This document shows positions 20,625 to 30,105 of a DNA stretch of 64,000 nt, piece after piece (the stretch's first letter is position 1; each line of letters opens with the position of its first letter). The stretch is taken from positions 62,001 through 126,000 of the forward strand of contig NZ_FODC01000007.1 of NCBI RefSeq assembly GCF_900110275.1, given 5' to 3'. This stretch comes from Duganella sp. CF517. GTDB lineage: Bacteria; Pseudomonadota; Gammaproteobacteria; Burkholderiales; Burkholderiaceae_D. The position numbers were made by a program, and so were the translations under genes. The notes beneath the pieces are model-generated. The model saw nothing but the letters and a program-made list of their open reading frames with translations. It had not been told where the DNA came from and searched no databases.

Positions 20625-22922
20625 ATGAAACACCGCACCATCCAACTGGCCGCCATGTCGGCCGCCGTCGCCGCCGCCGTCCTGCACATGGGCGCCGCCG
20701 CCGCGCAGGAAGCCGCTCCCGCCACCGCCGCCGCTGCCGCCGACGGTTTGAACATGGAACGCGTGGTGGTCACCGGCACCACCACCGGTTCGTCGAAAAT
20801 GAAGACCAGCGTATCGATCAGCACCATCGAGGGCGACGCCATCAAGAATTCGGCGGCGCTCAGCGCGGCCGAAGTGCTGCGCGCCGTGCCGGGCGTGCGC
20901 GCCGAGTCGTCGGGCGGCGAGGGCAACGCCAACATCACCGTGCGCGGCGTGCCGGTATCGGCCGGCGGCGCGCGCTATGTGCAGATCCAGGAGGACGGCC
21001 TGGCGGTGCTGCAGTCGGGCGACTTCAACTTCATCACGCCGGACAGCTACGTCAAGATCGACGGCACGCTCGATCACCTGGAAGTGGTGCGCGGCGGCTC
21101 GGCCTCCACCTTGGCGACCAACGCGCCGGGCGGCATCATCAACTTCATCACCAAGACCGGCGAGGAGAAGGGCGGCCATATCGGCATCAGCCGCGGCCTC
21201 GGTTACGACGAGACCCGCTACGACTTCGATTACGGCGCGCCGATCTCGGACAAGACCCGCTTCTTCATCGGCGGCAGCTACCGCACCGGCGAAGGCGTGC
21301 GCGATACCGGCATGAGCACCGCCAGCGGCGGCCAGATTCGCGGCAATCTCACGCATGACCTGGACAATGGCTTCATCCGCCTGTCGTTCAAGCACGTCGA
21401 CGACAAGACGCCGACCGCGCTGCCGGTGCCGGTGCGCGTGGTGAACCGCAAGATCACCGAGATCCCGGGCATCGATCCGCGCACGGTAAGCTTCTATTCG
21501 CCGAACTGGGTGCGCGATGTCACGCTGGGCAAGAACAACACGCCGGTGTCGACCGACGTCAACGACGGCCTGCATGTGAAGAGCGATTCGATCGGCCTGG
21601 AAGGCTCGTTCGACCTGGGCGACGGCTGGAACCTGAGTAACAAGTTCCGCGCCTCCGACAACAGCGGCCGCTTCACCGGCGTCTTCGCCGGCAACAACGG
21701 CGTGAACGGCAACTACACCTTCGCCACCGGCCCGAATCGCGGCCAGGCCTACAACGGCGCCGCCTTCTCGGCGGTGGTGTTCAACACCTCGATCGACGAC
21801 GCCGGCAATACGCTTAACGACACCAAGCTGTCGAAGACCTTCAAGCTGGCCGACGGCGCGAAGCTGACCACCACCGCCGGCCTGTATCTGTCGAACCAGA
21901 AGCTGGCGCTGACGTGGAACTTCAACGAGTATCTGATGCAGCTGAGCGGCGATAAACCGGCGCTGCTGCAAACGGCCAGCGCCACGCCAGGCCTGGTCGG
22001 CCCGGCCTTCGGCGGCTGCTGCATGCGCGCGGTCGACATGGAATACAAACTGACGTCGCCGTATCTGAACGTCGGTTACGAGGCCGGTCCGCTGAACCTG
22101 GACGCGAGCGTGCGCCAGGACCGCCAGGAAGCCAACGGCAGCGCCAACATCGCCACCGGCGGCCTGCGCTACGATCCTGCCACCGAGCAGATGGTCAACT
22201 ACAAGATCAACCACACGTCGTATTCGGTCGGTGGCAACTACCGCATCACCAACAACCTGGCGGCGTTCGCGCGCGTCAGCGATGGCGTGGCGTTCAATGC
22301 GGACCGGATCCTGTTCGGCACCCCGCTCGATGGTTCGGCGCCGATCAACATCAACACCGTCAAGCAGCTGGAAGGCGGCGTGAAATGGCGCAGCGGTGGT
22401 TTGAGCACCTTCGTCACGCTGTTCCAGGCCAAGACCGACGAGAGCAACTACGAGGCGACCACGCAGCGCAGCACCTCCAACAACTACGACGCCAAGGGTG
22501 TGGAGCTGGAAAGCGCGTATTCGATCGGCGACTTCCGCATCAGCGGCGGCGCGACGTATACGCATGCCAAGATCACCGGCACGGCCGCCGCCGACGTGGC
22601 GAATATCGGCAACTCGCCACGCCGCCAGGCCAAGTGGATCTACCAGGTCGCGCCGACCTACACCATCGGCGACGCGACGGTCGGCGCCAGCGTAATCGGC
22701 ACCGGCAAGTCGTGGGGCGACGATGCGCACACCATCGAAATGCCGGCGTACGCGGTGGTCAACGCGTTCGTCAACTACCGCGTGACGGAGAAGGCCACCG
22801 TGTCGCTGAGCGCCAATAACCTGTTCAACAAGATCGGTTACACCGAAGTGGAAGGCGACGGCCACGCCGCGCGCTCGATCACCGGCCGCGCCGCCAAGGT
22901 CACGCTGTCGTACGCGTTCTAA
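20625..22922 (+). CDS. TonB-dependent receptor, probable sucrose uptake (SuxA-like)
   Basis: 765 residues from the ATG preceded by GGAG. It has an Ala-rich signal peptide (about 1-27), a TonB-box-like MERVVVTG, a plug domain (about 60-180, with ALSAAEVLRAVPGVRAESS and NANITVRGVP) and a 22-strand outer-membrane barrel ending in the aromatic residue of KVTLSYAF. It moves substrates across the outer membrane using energy from TonB. Position next to LacI regulator, GH13 sucrose enzyme and sugar permease makes sucrose the likely ligand. Confidence 0.88.
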   Translation: MKHRTIQLAAMSAAVAAAVLHMGAAAAQEAAPATAAAAADGLNMERVVVTGTTTGSSKMKTSVSISTIEGDAIKNSAALSAAEVLRAVPGVRAESSGGEGNANITVRGVPVSAGGARYVQIQEDGLAVLQSGDFNFITPDSYVKIDGTLDHLEVVRGGSASTLATNAPGGIINFITKTGEEKGGHIGISRGLGYDETRYDFDYGAPISDKTRFFIGGSYRTGEGVRDTGMSTASGGQIRGNLTHDLDNGFIRLSFKHVDDKTPTALPVPVRVVNRKITEIPGIDPRTVSFYSPNWVRDVTLGKNNTPVSTDVNDGLHVKSDSIGLEGSFDLGDGWNLSNKFRASDNSGRFTGVFAGNNGVNGNYTFATGPNRGQAYNGAAFSAVVFNTSIDDAGNTLNDTKLSKTFKLADGAKLTTTAGLYLSNQKLALTWNFNEYLMQLSGDKPALLQTASATPGLVGPAFGGCCMRAVDMEYKLTSPYLNVGYEAGPLNLDASVRQDRQEANGSANIATGGLRYDPATEQMVNYKINHTSYSVGGNYRITNNLAAFARVSDGVAFNADRILFGTPLDGSAPININTVKQLEGGVKWRSGGLSTFVTLFQAKTDESNYEATTQRSTSNNYDAKGVELESAYSIGDFRISGGATYTHAKITGTAAADVANIGNSPRRQAKWIYQVAPTYTIGDATVGASVIGTGKSWGDDAHTIEMPAYAVVNAFVNYRVTEKATVSLSANNLFNKIGYTEVEGDGHAARSITGRAAKVTLSYAF

Positions 22923-23047
22923 GCTCGGCCACGTGTTCATCCAAACCACGTAAGCACGTAGGGCCGGTTACGGCGTCCCGCCTAATCCGCCCCACGTGCC
23001 TTAGCAACGAATCACGGTCCACGCATCAATCACCAAGCCTTTCGACT

Positions 23048-24910
23048 ATGCCCTCTCAAGTACCCTCGGACCGCCTGCTCGCGGCCCTTCCCGAAGATTT
23101 GCGCCCGCAGGCGGCTGAACGCCTGAAAACGGCCGGGCCGGTGCTGCGCCGCCTGCTGGCGGGCCTTTACGGCGACCGCGCCGGCTTCGACGCCTGGCTG
23201 GGCGATCTGATGGCATCCCTGGGCAAGCTGCACGCCGAGCGCGCGCCCGAACTGCGCGCGCTCGACCTCCAGCGCACCGCCGAACCCGATTGGTTCCTCA
23301 ACCAGCGCATGCTGGGCTACTGCGCCTATGTGCAAAACTTCGGCGGCAGCTTGCACGGCGTCGCCGAACGCATTCCATATCTCGAGGAGCTGGGCGTCAG
23401 CTACCTGCACCTGCTGCCCTTCCTGCGTCCGCGCGAAGGCGAGAACGACGGCGGCTTCGCCGTCACCAGCTTCGACGAAGTCGATCCGGCGCTGGGCACC
23501 AACGCCGACCTGCACGCGCTGACCACGCGCCTGCGCACGGCCGGCATCAGCCTGTGCTCCGACTTCATCCTGAACCACGTCGCCGACGACAACCAATGGG
23601 CGCTGGCCGCGAAAGCCGGCGACGCCAGGGCGCGCGCGATGTTCCACGTGTTCCCCGACCGCGACCTGCCGGACCGCCACGAGCGCACCCTGGGCCAGGT
23701 ATTCCCGCAAGTCGCGCCGGGCAATTTCACCTTTGTCGAAGCGATGGGCGGCTGGGTGTGGACCACGTTCTATTCGTACCAGTGGGATATGAACTGGTCC
23801 AACCCCGACGTCTTCGCCGAAATGGCGGCGGCCATGCTGCGCCTGGCCAATCGCGGCATCGAAGTGTTCCGGCTCGACTCCACCGCCTTCCTGTGGAAGC
23901 GCGAAGGCACCAACAGCATGAACCAGCCGGAGGCGCACCAGATCCTGCAAGCGCTGCGCGCCATCGTCGACATCGTCGCGCCGGGCGTGCTGCTGAAGGC
24001 CGAGGCGATCGTGCCGACGCGCGAGCTGCCCGCCTACCTGGGCAGCGCGGCGGCGCCGGAATGCCATGTCGCCTATCACAGCAGCCTGATGGCGGCCGGC
24101 TGGGTCGCGCTGGCCGAGCAAGACACCGGCGTGCTGCGCGAGGTGATCCGCAAAACGCCGCCGCTGCCGCCGGCCGCGACCTGGCTCAGTTATGTGCGCT
24201 GCCACGACGACATCGGCTGGAACGTGCTGCGCGCCGAGGCGCAAGTGGCTTCGGCGGGCGGCGCGCCGGCGCGCCTGGCCGCCGTTGCGCGCTTCTTCAG
24301 CGGCGCGGAAGGCAGCTACGCCAGCGGCGCGGCCTTCCAGAGCACCGATCCGAACGCGGCGCACGGCAGCAACGGCATGGCCGCGTCGCTGACCGGGTTG
24401 CAGACCGCCGCCACCGAGGAGGAGCGTTCGCTGGCGCTGCGCCGCATGCAGCTGCTGCACGGCCTGGCGTTGAGCTTTGGCGCGCTGCCGGTGCTGTACA
24501 TGGGCGACGAGCTGGCGATGGAAAACGACTACGGTTATCTGGATCGTCCGCGGCACGCGATGGACAGCCGCTGGCTGCAGCGTCCCGTGTTCGACGAGCA
24601 GCGCTGGAAGCACCGCTACGATAAAAGCAGCGCGCCGGGCATCATGTTCCAGGGCCTGGCCAATCTGATACGCGTGCGCCGCAAACACCAGGCGCTGGCC
24701 GCCAACGCGCCGCGTACGCTGTTGGCGGACGCGCCGGACGGCGTGCTGGCGCTGGCGCGCGGCGACGGCTTCCTGACGTTGATGAACTTCACCGGCCAGC
24801 CGCAGGACTACGCGTTGCAAGGCGCGTGGAGCGACTGCGCGGCGCCGGGCCGCGTCGAGGGCACGATCACCCTGGCACCCTACGCGATGCACTGGCTGGC
24901 GCGCGAATAA
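23048..24910 (+). CDS. Amylosucrase-type GH13 enzyme (amylosucrase or sucrose hydrolase)
   Basis: 620 residues, GH13 subfamily 4 layout: helical N-domain, (beta/alpha)8 barrel and C-terminal beta domain. Catalytic residues are visible: nucleophile in VFRLDSTAFLWK (about D277), acid/base in LLKAEAIV (about E319), and the stabiliser pair in RCHDDIG (about H386-D387). It splits sucrose, either transferring glucose to a glucan or hydrolysing it; the two activities cannot be separated from sequence alone. A fructokinase follows directly, which fits fructose release. No good Shine-Dalgarno precedes the ATG, so translation may be weak. Confidence 0.88.
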   Translation: MPSQVPSDRLLAALPEDLRPQAAERLKTAGPVLRRLLAGLYGDRAGFDAWLGDLMASLGKLHAERAPELRALDLQRTAEPDWFLNQRMLGYCAYVQNFGGSLHGVAERIPYLEELGVSYLHLLPFLRPREGENDGGFAVTSFDEVDPALGTNADLHALTTRLRTAGISLCSDFILNHVADDNQWALAAKAGDARARAMFHVFPDRDLPDRHERTLGQVFPQVAPGNFTFVEAMGGWVWTTFYSYQWDMNWSNPDVFAEMAAAMLRLANRGIEVFRLDSTAFLWKREGTNSMNQPEAHQILQALRAIVDIVAPGVLLKAEAIVPTRELPAYLGSAAAPECHVAYHSSLMAAGWVALAEQDTGVLREVIRKTPPLPPAATWLSYVRCHDDIGWNVLRAEAQVASAGGAPARLAAVARFFSGAEGSYASGAAFQSTDPNAAHGSNGMAASLTGLQTAATEEERSLALRRMQLLHGLALSFGALPVLYMGDELAMENDYGYLDRPRHAMDSRWLQRPVFDEQRWKHRYDKSSAPGIMFQGLANLIRVRRKHQALAANAPRTLLADAPDGVLALARGDGFLTLMNFTGQPQDYALQGAWSDCAAPGRVEGTITLAPYAMHWLARE

Positions 24911-24943
24911 TATAAAATCGCCCGAGAGGGCGTGGAGACATGC

Positions 24944-25921
24944 ATGGCAACAGCTACAACCCATAAAGCCATCGCCGTATTCGGCGAAGCGCTGGTCGAC
25001 GATTTCATCACCGAGCAGGTTGTCGGCGGTGCGCCGTTCAACGTGGCGCGCAACCTGGCGGCGTTCGGCGTCGCCACGCTGATGGTCACGCGCATCGGCG
25101 ACGACAAGAACGGCGCGCTGATGCGCGCGGAGTTCGAGCGCTTCGGCATGAGCCAGGCCGGCTTGCAGATCGATCCGAACGAGGCCACCGGCCGCGTGGT
25201 GGTCGAGCGCAGCGAGCAAGGCCACCGCTTCATCATCCTGCCCGACCAGGCTTACGACTATGTGGAGACGGAACCCGCGCTGGCGGCGCTGGCCGGGGCC
25301 AAGCCCGGCGTGATCTACTTCGGCACGATGGCGCAACGCCACGAGTGCTCGCGCAAGACGGTGCGGGAGATGCTGCGCAATTCGGACGCCACGCGCTACC
25401 TGGACTTGAACGTGCGCGATGGCCAAGTGACGGAACGCTGCGCCTTCGAGTCGCTGCACCTGGCCGATATCGTCAAGGTCAACGAGGAAGAGCTCAAGGA
25501 TTTATTCAGCTGGTACACCCACACCAAGCCGGGCACGAAGGCCATCGACAGCCCCGAGATGGCGGACGCCTGCCAGGCGTTGATGCGCAGCTTCTCGCTC
25601 AAGGGTTTGATCGTCACGCTCGGCGAGCGCGGCGCGCTGCACTTCGGCGCCGACGGCGCCGTCACCGCCAACCAGGAATGCCACGCGCCGGCGCGCATCG
25701 TCGACACGGTCGGCGCGGGCGACGCCTTTTCGGCCGTGTTCCTGTTCGGCCAGTCGCAGGGCTGGTCGCTGCCGCTTACCTTGGCGCGCGCCAACGCCTT
25801 CGCCGGCGCCATCTGCGGCATCTCCGGCGCGGTGCCGGCCGATATCGCCTTCTACCAGCCGTGGATCGCCTGCTGGCGCAGCGGCGGCGTAATGCCGTCG
25901 AAAGCCGGGGCGGTGGTATGA
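24944..25921 (+). CDS. Fructokinase (PfkB family)
   Basis: 325 residues from the ATG with GGAG 6 bases upstream; an in-frame GTG 12 bases earlier is less likely. Sugar-kinase signatures: VVGGAPFNVARNLAAFG near the N-terminus and DTVGAGDAFSAVF near the C-terminus, with the catalytic Asp and anion hole. It would phosphorylate the fructose freed by the upstream sucrose enzyme. The stop overlaps the next start (ATGA), so the permease is translationally coupled. Confidence 0.9.
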   Translation: MATATTHKAIAVFGEALVDDFITEQVVGGAPFNVARNLAAFGVATLMVTRIGDDKNGALMRAEFERFGMSQAGLQIDPNEATGRVVVERSEQGHRFIILPDQAYDYVETEPALAALAGAKPGVIYFGTMAQRHECSRKTVREMLRNSDATRYLDLNVRDGQVTERCAFESLHLADIVKVNEEELKDLFSWYTHTKPGTKAIDSPEMADACQALMRSFSLKGLIVTLGERGALHFGADGAVTANQECHAPARIVDTVGAGDAFSAVFLFGQSQGWSLPLTLARANAFAGAICGISGAVPADIAFYQPWIACWRSGGVMPSKAGAVV

Positions 25922-27294
25922 GCGGCGCGCGCGGCGTCACACCGGGCGGCATGAAGCCGCATCTGTCGTTCTGGCAGATCGTCAATATGAACATCGGCTT
26001 CTTCGGCATCCAGTTCAGCTTTGGCCTGCAGCAAAGCAGCATGAGCCCCATCTACAAGTACCTCGGCGCCGACGAGGCCAGCCTGCCGTATCTGTGGCTG
26101 GCCGGCCCGATGACCGGGCTGCTGGTGCAGCCGCTGATCGGCGCGATGAGCGACCGCACCGTCACGCGCTGGGGGCGGCGCACGCCGTACTTCCTGATCG
26201 GCGCGATCCTGTGCAGCCTTGGCCTGCTGGCGATGCCGTTCAGCCCCACGTTGTGGATGGCGGCCAGCCTGCTGTGGATTCTGGACGCGGCCAACAACGT
26301 GACCATGGAGCCGTACCGCGCCTTCGTCAGCGACAAGCTGGCGCCCAGGCAGCATTCGCTCGGCTTCCTGACGCAAAGCGCCTTCACCGGATTGGGGCAG
26401 ACGCTGGCCTACCTGACGCCGTCGTTGCTGGTCTGGCTGGGCATGAACAAGGACGCCGTCAACGCCAGCCATATTCCGCACATCGTCATCGTCGCCTTCT
26501 TGATCGGCGCGGTGTTCTCGATCAGCTCCGTGCTGTGGACCTTGAAGACGACGCCCGAGCATCCGCTGACGGCGCAGGAGCTGGCCGAGATCCGTTCGCG
26601 GCCGGCCGGCTGGCGCCATACCCTGGGCGACATCGTCAGCGCCGTGCGCGAGATGCCGGCGACGATGAAGCAGCTGGCGTGGGTCAAGCTGTTCCAGTGG
26701 TACGCGATGTTCTGCTACTGGCAGTACATCATGCTGTCGCTGTCGACCACGTTGTACGGCACCACCGATCCGGCCTCGCAGGGCTTCCGCGACGCCGGTT
26801 TGCTGACCGGGCAGGTGGGCGCGTTCTACAACTTCATCGCCTTCATCGGCGCGCTGGCGCTGGTGCCGTTCACGCGCAGGTACGGGCCGAAGCTGACGCA
26901 CAGCGTGTGCCTGATGCTGGCCGGTTTCGCGATGCTGAGCATTCCGATGATACATTCGCCGGCGCTGCTGTTCGTGCCGATGGTCGGCATCGGGCTGGCG
27001 TGGGCGTCGATCATGGGCAATCCGTACGTGATGCTGGCCGGCTGCATTCCGCCGCAGCGCACCGGGGTTTATATGGGCATCTTCAATATGTTCATCGTGA
27101 TCCCGATGATCATCCAGATCTTCACGCTGCCGCTGTACTACCGCAGCCTGCTGGGCGGGAATCCGGAGAACGTGATCCGGCTGGCCGGTGGCCTGATGCT
27201 GTGCGGCGCGGTGGCCGTGCTGTTCGTGAAATTAAAAAAGCCGCAGGCGGAGGGCCTGCGGCTTGAAGAAACCGAGGCGACCGGCGCCGCGTGA
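25918..27294 (+). CDS. MFS sugar permease, probable sucrose transporter (SuxC-like)
   Basis: 458 residues, about 12 membrane segments. The loop 2-3 motif [18 protein letters not shown] (about 76-93) is typical of the MFS/GPH sucrose and maltose transporters related to plant SUT/SuxC. It would carry sucrose over the inner membrane after TonB-dependent uptake. It overlaps the fructokinase stop by ATGA. Its last codons contain the terminator hairpin of the convergent bacterioferritin gene. Confidence 0.88.
   Translation: MSGARGVTPGGMKPHLSFWQIVNMNIGFFGIQFSFGLQQSSMSPIYKYLGADEASLPYLWLAGPMTGLLVQPLIGAMSDRTVTRWGRRTPYFLIGAILCSLGLLAMPFSPTLWMAASLLWILDAANNVTMEPYRAFVSDKLAPRQHSLGFLTQSAFTGLGQTLAYLTPSLLVWLGMNKDAVNASHIPHIVIVAFLIGAVFSISSVLWTLKTTPEHPLTAQELAEIRSRPAGWRHTLGDIVSAVREMPATMKQLAWVKLFQWYAMFCYWQYIMLSLSTTLYGTTDPASQGFRDAGLLTGQVGAFYNFIAFIGALALVPFTRRYGPKLTHSVCLMLAGFAMLSIPMIHSPALLFVPMVGIGLAWASIMGNPYVMLAGCIPPQRTGVYMGIFNMFIVIPMIIQIFTLPLYYRSLLGGNPENVIRLAGGLMLCGAVAVLFVKLKKPQAEGLRLEETEATGAA
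27233..27264 (-). terminator. Terminator of bfr, inside the 3' end of the permease gene
   Basis: AAGCCGCAGGC (27238-27248) and GCCTGCGGCTT (27254-27264) form the stem; on the minus strand a T run follows. It lies 55 bases past the bfr stop but within the permease coding sequence, so the permease codons for [12 protein letters not shown] double as the hairpin. Confidence 0.85.
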
Positions 27295-27318
27295 CGGCGC
27301 CGCAGCTCAGGCCCGGAT

Positions 27319-27792
27319 TTACTCTTCGTTCATCTGGCTTTGCAGGTAGTTCTGGATGCCGATCTTGCCGATCAGGTCCAGCTGCGTTTCGAGCCAGTCG
27401 ATGTGCTCTTCGGTGTCTTCCAGGATCATCAGCAGCAGGTCGCGCGAGACGTAGTCGCCGGCCTTCTCGGCGGTGGCGATGCCTTCCTTGACGGTCAGCT
27501 GGGCGCCTTTTTCCAGCGCCAGGTCGCAGCCGATCATTTCCTCGGTGTGCTCGCCGATCATGATCTTGTGCATCGCTTGCAGGTTCGGCAGGCCGTCGAG
27601 CATCAGGATGCGGTCGATCAGCTTGTCGGCGTGCTTCATTTCGCCGATCGATTCTTCGTATTCTTTCTTCGCGATCTTTTCCAGGCCCCAGTGCTTGTAC
27701 ATGCGCGCGTGGAGGAAATACTGGTTGATGGCGGTGAGTTCGTTGGTCAGCTGAGCGTTCAACAAACGGATGACTTCTGGGTCGCCCTTCAT
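27319..27792 (-). CDS. bfr: Bacterioferritin
   Basis: 157 residues from [19 protein letters not shown]; a longer in-frame start would add an unconserved 24-residue tail. Ferroxidase ligands are visible (E18 region [11 protein letters not shown]51/H54 in EMKHADKL, E127/H130 in [12 protein letters not shown]) and the haem-ligand Met is in GEMKHAD. It forms the 24-subunit iron store. The matching ferredoxin gene (bfd) is 1.5 kb away, separated by a flavin-oxidase-like gene and tonB. Confidence 0.95.
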   Translation of the reverse strand: MKGDPEVIRLLNAQLTNELTAINQYFLHARMYKHWGLEKIAKKEYEESIGEMKHADKLIDRILMLDGLPNLQAMHKIMIGEHTEEMIGCDLALEKGAQLTVKEGIATAEKAGDYVSRDLLLMILEDTEEHIDWLETQLDLIGKIGIQNYLQSQMNEE

Positions 27793-28050
27793 GGGGTGGC
27801 TTTCTAAAATGGTGGTGGAATACCCGCATTCTGCCACGAACGGGCGGGGGAGGCGTAGCCGCACGGCCGTAAATCGTGCCCGGCGGCGTAAAACTGTATC
27901 AATATCTCCGGAGTGAGATTGTTGGTGTTAATGAAAACAATTAACATTCGCACCACCGTCGTGCCGCCAGTGTGTGGCAACCCACCGAGTGCTGGCGCCG
28001 CCAGCGCTACCATGGCTGTTCCACTTATCAGCACTTATCAGGAGCGCGCC

Positions 28051-28587
28051 ATGGATTCGATCAATGCCAACCAGCCGGAACAAAACCATCAGGATCTGAT
28101 CGGCGAGGACGCCGTCAAGAAAATCAAGGACTTCGTCGGCAGCACGCCGGGCTGCTTCTTCTGCACCAACGATGGCGAGGGCGGTCCCGGCGACGCGCGG
28201 CCGATGATGGCGCAGCAGGTCGACGACCTGGGCAACATCTGGTTTGTCAGCGCCAGCGACAGTTTGAAGAACCAGGAATTGGCGGCCGATCCGACAGCGA
28301 CCTTGTACTTCCAGGGTTCGGCCCATTCGGAGTTCCTGCACATCGAGGGCGTGGCCACCGTGCTGCGCGACCGCGCCAAGCTCAAGGAGCTGTGGAGCTT
28401 TACGATGAAGACGTGGTTTACCGAGGGCGAGGACGATCCGCGCATCACCTTGATCAAGTTCGCGCCGACCTATGGCTATTATTGGGATACCAAGCATGGC
28501 CGCGCGGTGGCGGGCGTGAAGATGCTGATCGGCGCCGTCATCGGCAAGACGCTCGACGATTCGATCGAGGGTCGCCTGGATCTGTGA
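28051..28587 (+). CDS. Pyridoxamine 5'-phosphate oxidase-fold protein (stress protein 26-like)
   Basis: 178 residues, split-barrel flavin-binding fold. GCFFCTNDGEGGPGDARPMMAQQVDDLGNIWFVS is the core beta sheet of the general-stress-protein-26 group (the quoted span is positions 32-65 roughly: key parts GDARPM and NIWFVS). The C-terminus (TYGYYWDTKHG) is typical. These proteins bind flavin and respond to stress, but the substrate is not known. AGGAG precedes the ATG. A direct repeat CACTTATCAG x2 lies just before the start (28022-28041). Confidence 0.86.
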   Translation: MDSINANQPEQNHQDLIGEDAVKKIKDFVGSTPGCFFCTNDGEGGPGDARPMMAQQVDDLGNIWFVSASDSLKNQELAADPTATLYFQGSAHSEFLHIEGVATVLRDRAKLKELWSFTMKTWFTEGEDDPRITLIKFAPTYGYYWDTKHGRAVAGVKMLIGAVIGKTLDDSIEGRLDL

Positions 28588-28598
28588 TGAAGTAACCG

Positions 28599-28622
28599 CC
28601 ATGCGCCGCCGGCGGCGCATGG
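28599..28622. repeat. Perfect 24-base palindrome between convergent genes
   Basis: CCATGCGCCGCC and GGCGGCGCATGG with no spacer. It is in the 36-base gap between the stops of the stress-protein-26-like gene and tonB, and probably serves as a shared terminator without a T run. Confidence 0.65.
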
Positions 28623-28623
28623 T

Positions 28624-29331
28624 TCAACCGAGTTGGAAATTGATCGGCACCAGCGCGTACACCGGGATGGCCTTGCCGTCCTCGATATACGGTTTGTACA
28701 GCGCGCGCAGCACCGCCTGGCGGCCGGCTTCATCCAACTTCTCCGAGCCCGACGATTTCTGGATCGTCACCTGCTCCGCCTGGCCTTTTTCCCCGATCAG
28801 CACGCGCAGCATCACGATGCCGCTCTCGCCCATGCGGCGGGCCATGCTCGGATACACCGGTTGCGGCGCGCGGATATATTCGACACCCGTAATGGTTTTC
28901 GGCGCCGCCGGCGCCGCCGGCGCTGGCGTCGGCGGTGCCGCCGGGCCGGCGACGGCCGGCGTCGCCGGCTGGTTGGTGCGCGGCGACGGCGGCGCGACCG
29001 TGATGGTCGGCTCCACTTGCGGCGTGGCCAGCTGCGGCATCGGCGGGATATAGGTCGGCGTCAGCTTGACCACCGGCACCGTCTTCGGCGGCGGCGGGGC
29101 CGGCTTGAGCGGCTCGGGCGAGGCGACGAAGGTCACCGTGACGACCTTGGGCATGACGGCGACGGCGATCTTGCTCATCATCCCCGAATTGATCGCATAA
29201 AACAGCAACGCATGACCCACGACGATCGCCGCCATCGGCGCGAACCGGCGGCCGCGCGCCTTCAGTTGGCGCAGTCCAGCATCGTTCACGGACAGCGAGG
29301 GCGCCGTCCGGCTATAGGTCATGGTGTTCAT
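28624..29331 (-). CDS. TonB energy transducer
   Basis: 235 residues. N-terminal membrane anchor (AAIVVGHALLFYAINSGMM, about 36-54), Pro-rich periplasmic spacer (about 75-145) and the C-terminal TonB domain (YPSMARRMGESGIVMLRVLI onward). It couples the proton gradient to outer-membrane receptors; the ExbB/ExbD pair at 62.4 kb or another copy elsewhere would power it. It starts 2 bases after the bfd stop, and both lie under a Fur-box-like site, so iron limitation should induce them. Confidence 0.9.
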   Translation of the reverse strand: MNTMTYSRTAPSLSVNDAGLRQLKARGRRFAPMAAIVVGHALLFYAINSGMMSKIAVAVMPKVVTVTFVASPEPLKPAPPPPKTVPVVKLTPTYIPPMPQLATPQVEPTITVAPPSPRTNQPATPAVAGPAAPPTPAPAAPAAPKTITGVEYIRAPQPVYPSMARRMGESGIVMLRVLIGEKGQAEQVTIQKSSGSEKLDEAGRQAVLRALYKPYIEDGKAIPVYALVPINFQLG

Positions 29332-29333
29332 AA

Positions 29334-29558
29334 TTAGTTGGTGAAGACGGGACGCTTCAGCACGGTTTCTTTGATCTCTGCGGTGGCCTGGATCGTTGCC
29401 AGATGCTCGTTGAGGATTTGTTCGGCGCAGTCGAAGCACTGGCCGCAGCAGGTCGACACGCCCAGGTCGCGGCGCAGTTCTTCGATCGAGGCCACGCCCA
29501 GCTCCACGGCTTGACGGATTTCACGATCAGATATGTTGTTGCAGACACATACAATCAT
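29334..29558 (-). CDS. bfd: Bacterioferritin-associated ferredoxin
   Basis: 74 residues with the [2Fe-2S] motif CVCNN (C4, C6) and CCGQCFDC (the second Cys pair) typical of Bfd. It reduces stored iron in bacterioferritin. Upstream sequence (29649-29667) matches the Fur consensus at 14 of 19 positions, consistent with induction when iron is scarce, while bacterioferritin itself sits elsewhere and is oppositely needed. Confidence 0.95.
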   Translation of the reverse strand: MIVCVCNNISDREIRQAVELGVASIEELRRDLGVSTCCGQCFDCAEQILNEHLATIQATAEIKETVLKRPVFTN

Positions 29559-29648
29559 TGACGCACCTTCTGGCTAGCTGCTGAAAAAAGGCCGTTCGAC
29601 CCCGGGCCGAGCACCCCGAACGAGCAATAAAAACATGATTGCAAGTAA

Positions 29649-29667
29649 CTTAATGCGAATCATTATC
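29649..29667 (-). promoter_or_regulatory. Fur box-like site for bfd-tonB
   Basis: Minus-strand GATAATGATTCGCATTAAG matches the 19-base Fur consensus GATAATGATAATCATTATC at 14 positions, including the first nine. It is about 90 bases upstream of bfd. Confidence 0.75.
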
Positions 29668-29713
29668 ATTAATCGTATACTGCCTCAACTCGGCGGCCGA
29701 TGCAAGCGTAAAT

Positions 29714-29732
29714 AGTAGTAATTCGCATTACC
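29714..29732 (+). promoter_or_regulatory. Weaker Fur box-like site for feoA, next to a TATAAT
   Basis: AGTAGTAATTCGCATTACC matches the Fur consensus at 11 of 19 positions and shares ATTCGCATTA with the bfd site in opposite orientation. TATAAT at 29736-29741 follows immediately, so a bound repressor would cover the feo promoter. Confidence 0.55.
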
Positions 29733-29832
29733 GTTTATAATGCTAGTATCTTATTTCCGGCGAGAACGCGCTCTTGCGAACCGCCGGGCGCGTCGCCGCC
29801 CACCGGCGGCGCATCCTGACCGGACTTAGCTC

Positions 29833-30102
29833 ATGACGCCTGCTGTTCCCCTGATCACCCTGGACGCGCTGACCACCGGCGCCGCCGCCACCGTGGTGCA
29901 TGTCGCGCCCGGCGACCTCGCCGACGACGGCGCCGGCCTGGCGCGGCGCCTGATGGAGCTGGGCTTCGTCCCCGGCGAAAAAGTGCGGCTGCTCAAGCGC
30001 GGCATGCCCGGCGGCGAGCCGCTGGCCATCAAGGTCGGCAACTCCACTTTTGCGTTGCGCCGCTTCGAAGCCGCGCTGATCTCGATTCAACCGGACCAAT
30101 AA
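29833..30102 (+). CDS. feoA: Ferrous iron transport protein A
   Basis: 89 residues with the SH3-like FeoA fold; LARRLMELGFVPGEKVRLLKRGMPGGEPLAIKV is the core (key parts LMELGFVPG and GEPLAIK). FeoA acts at the cytoplasmic face of FeoB. It ends 3 bases before feoB. Confidence 0.94.
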   Translation: MTPAVPLITLDALTTGAAATVVHVAPGDLADDGAGLARRLMELGFVPGEKVRLLKRGMPGGEPLAIKVGNSTFALRRFEAALISIQPDQ

Positions 30103-30105
30103 ACA

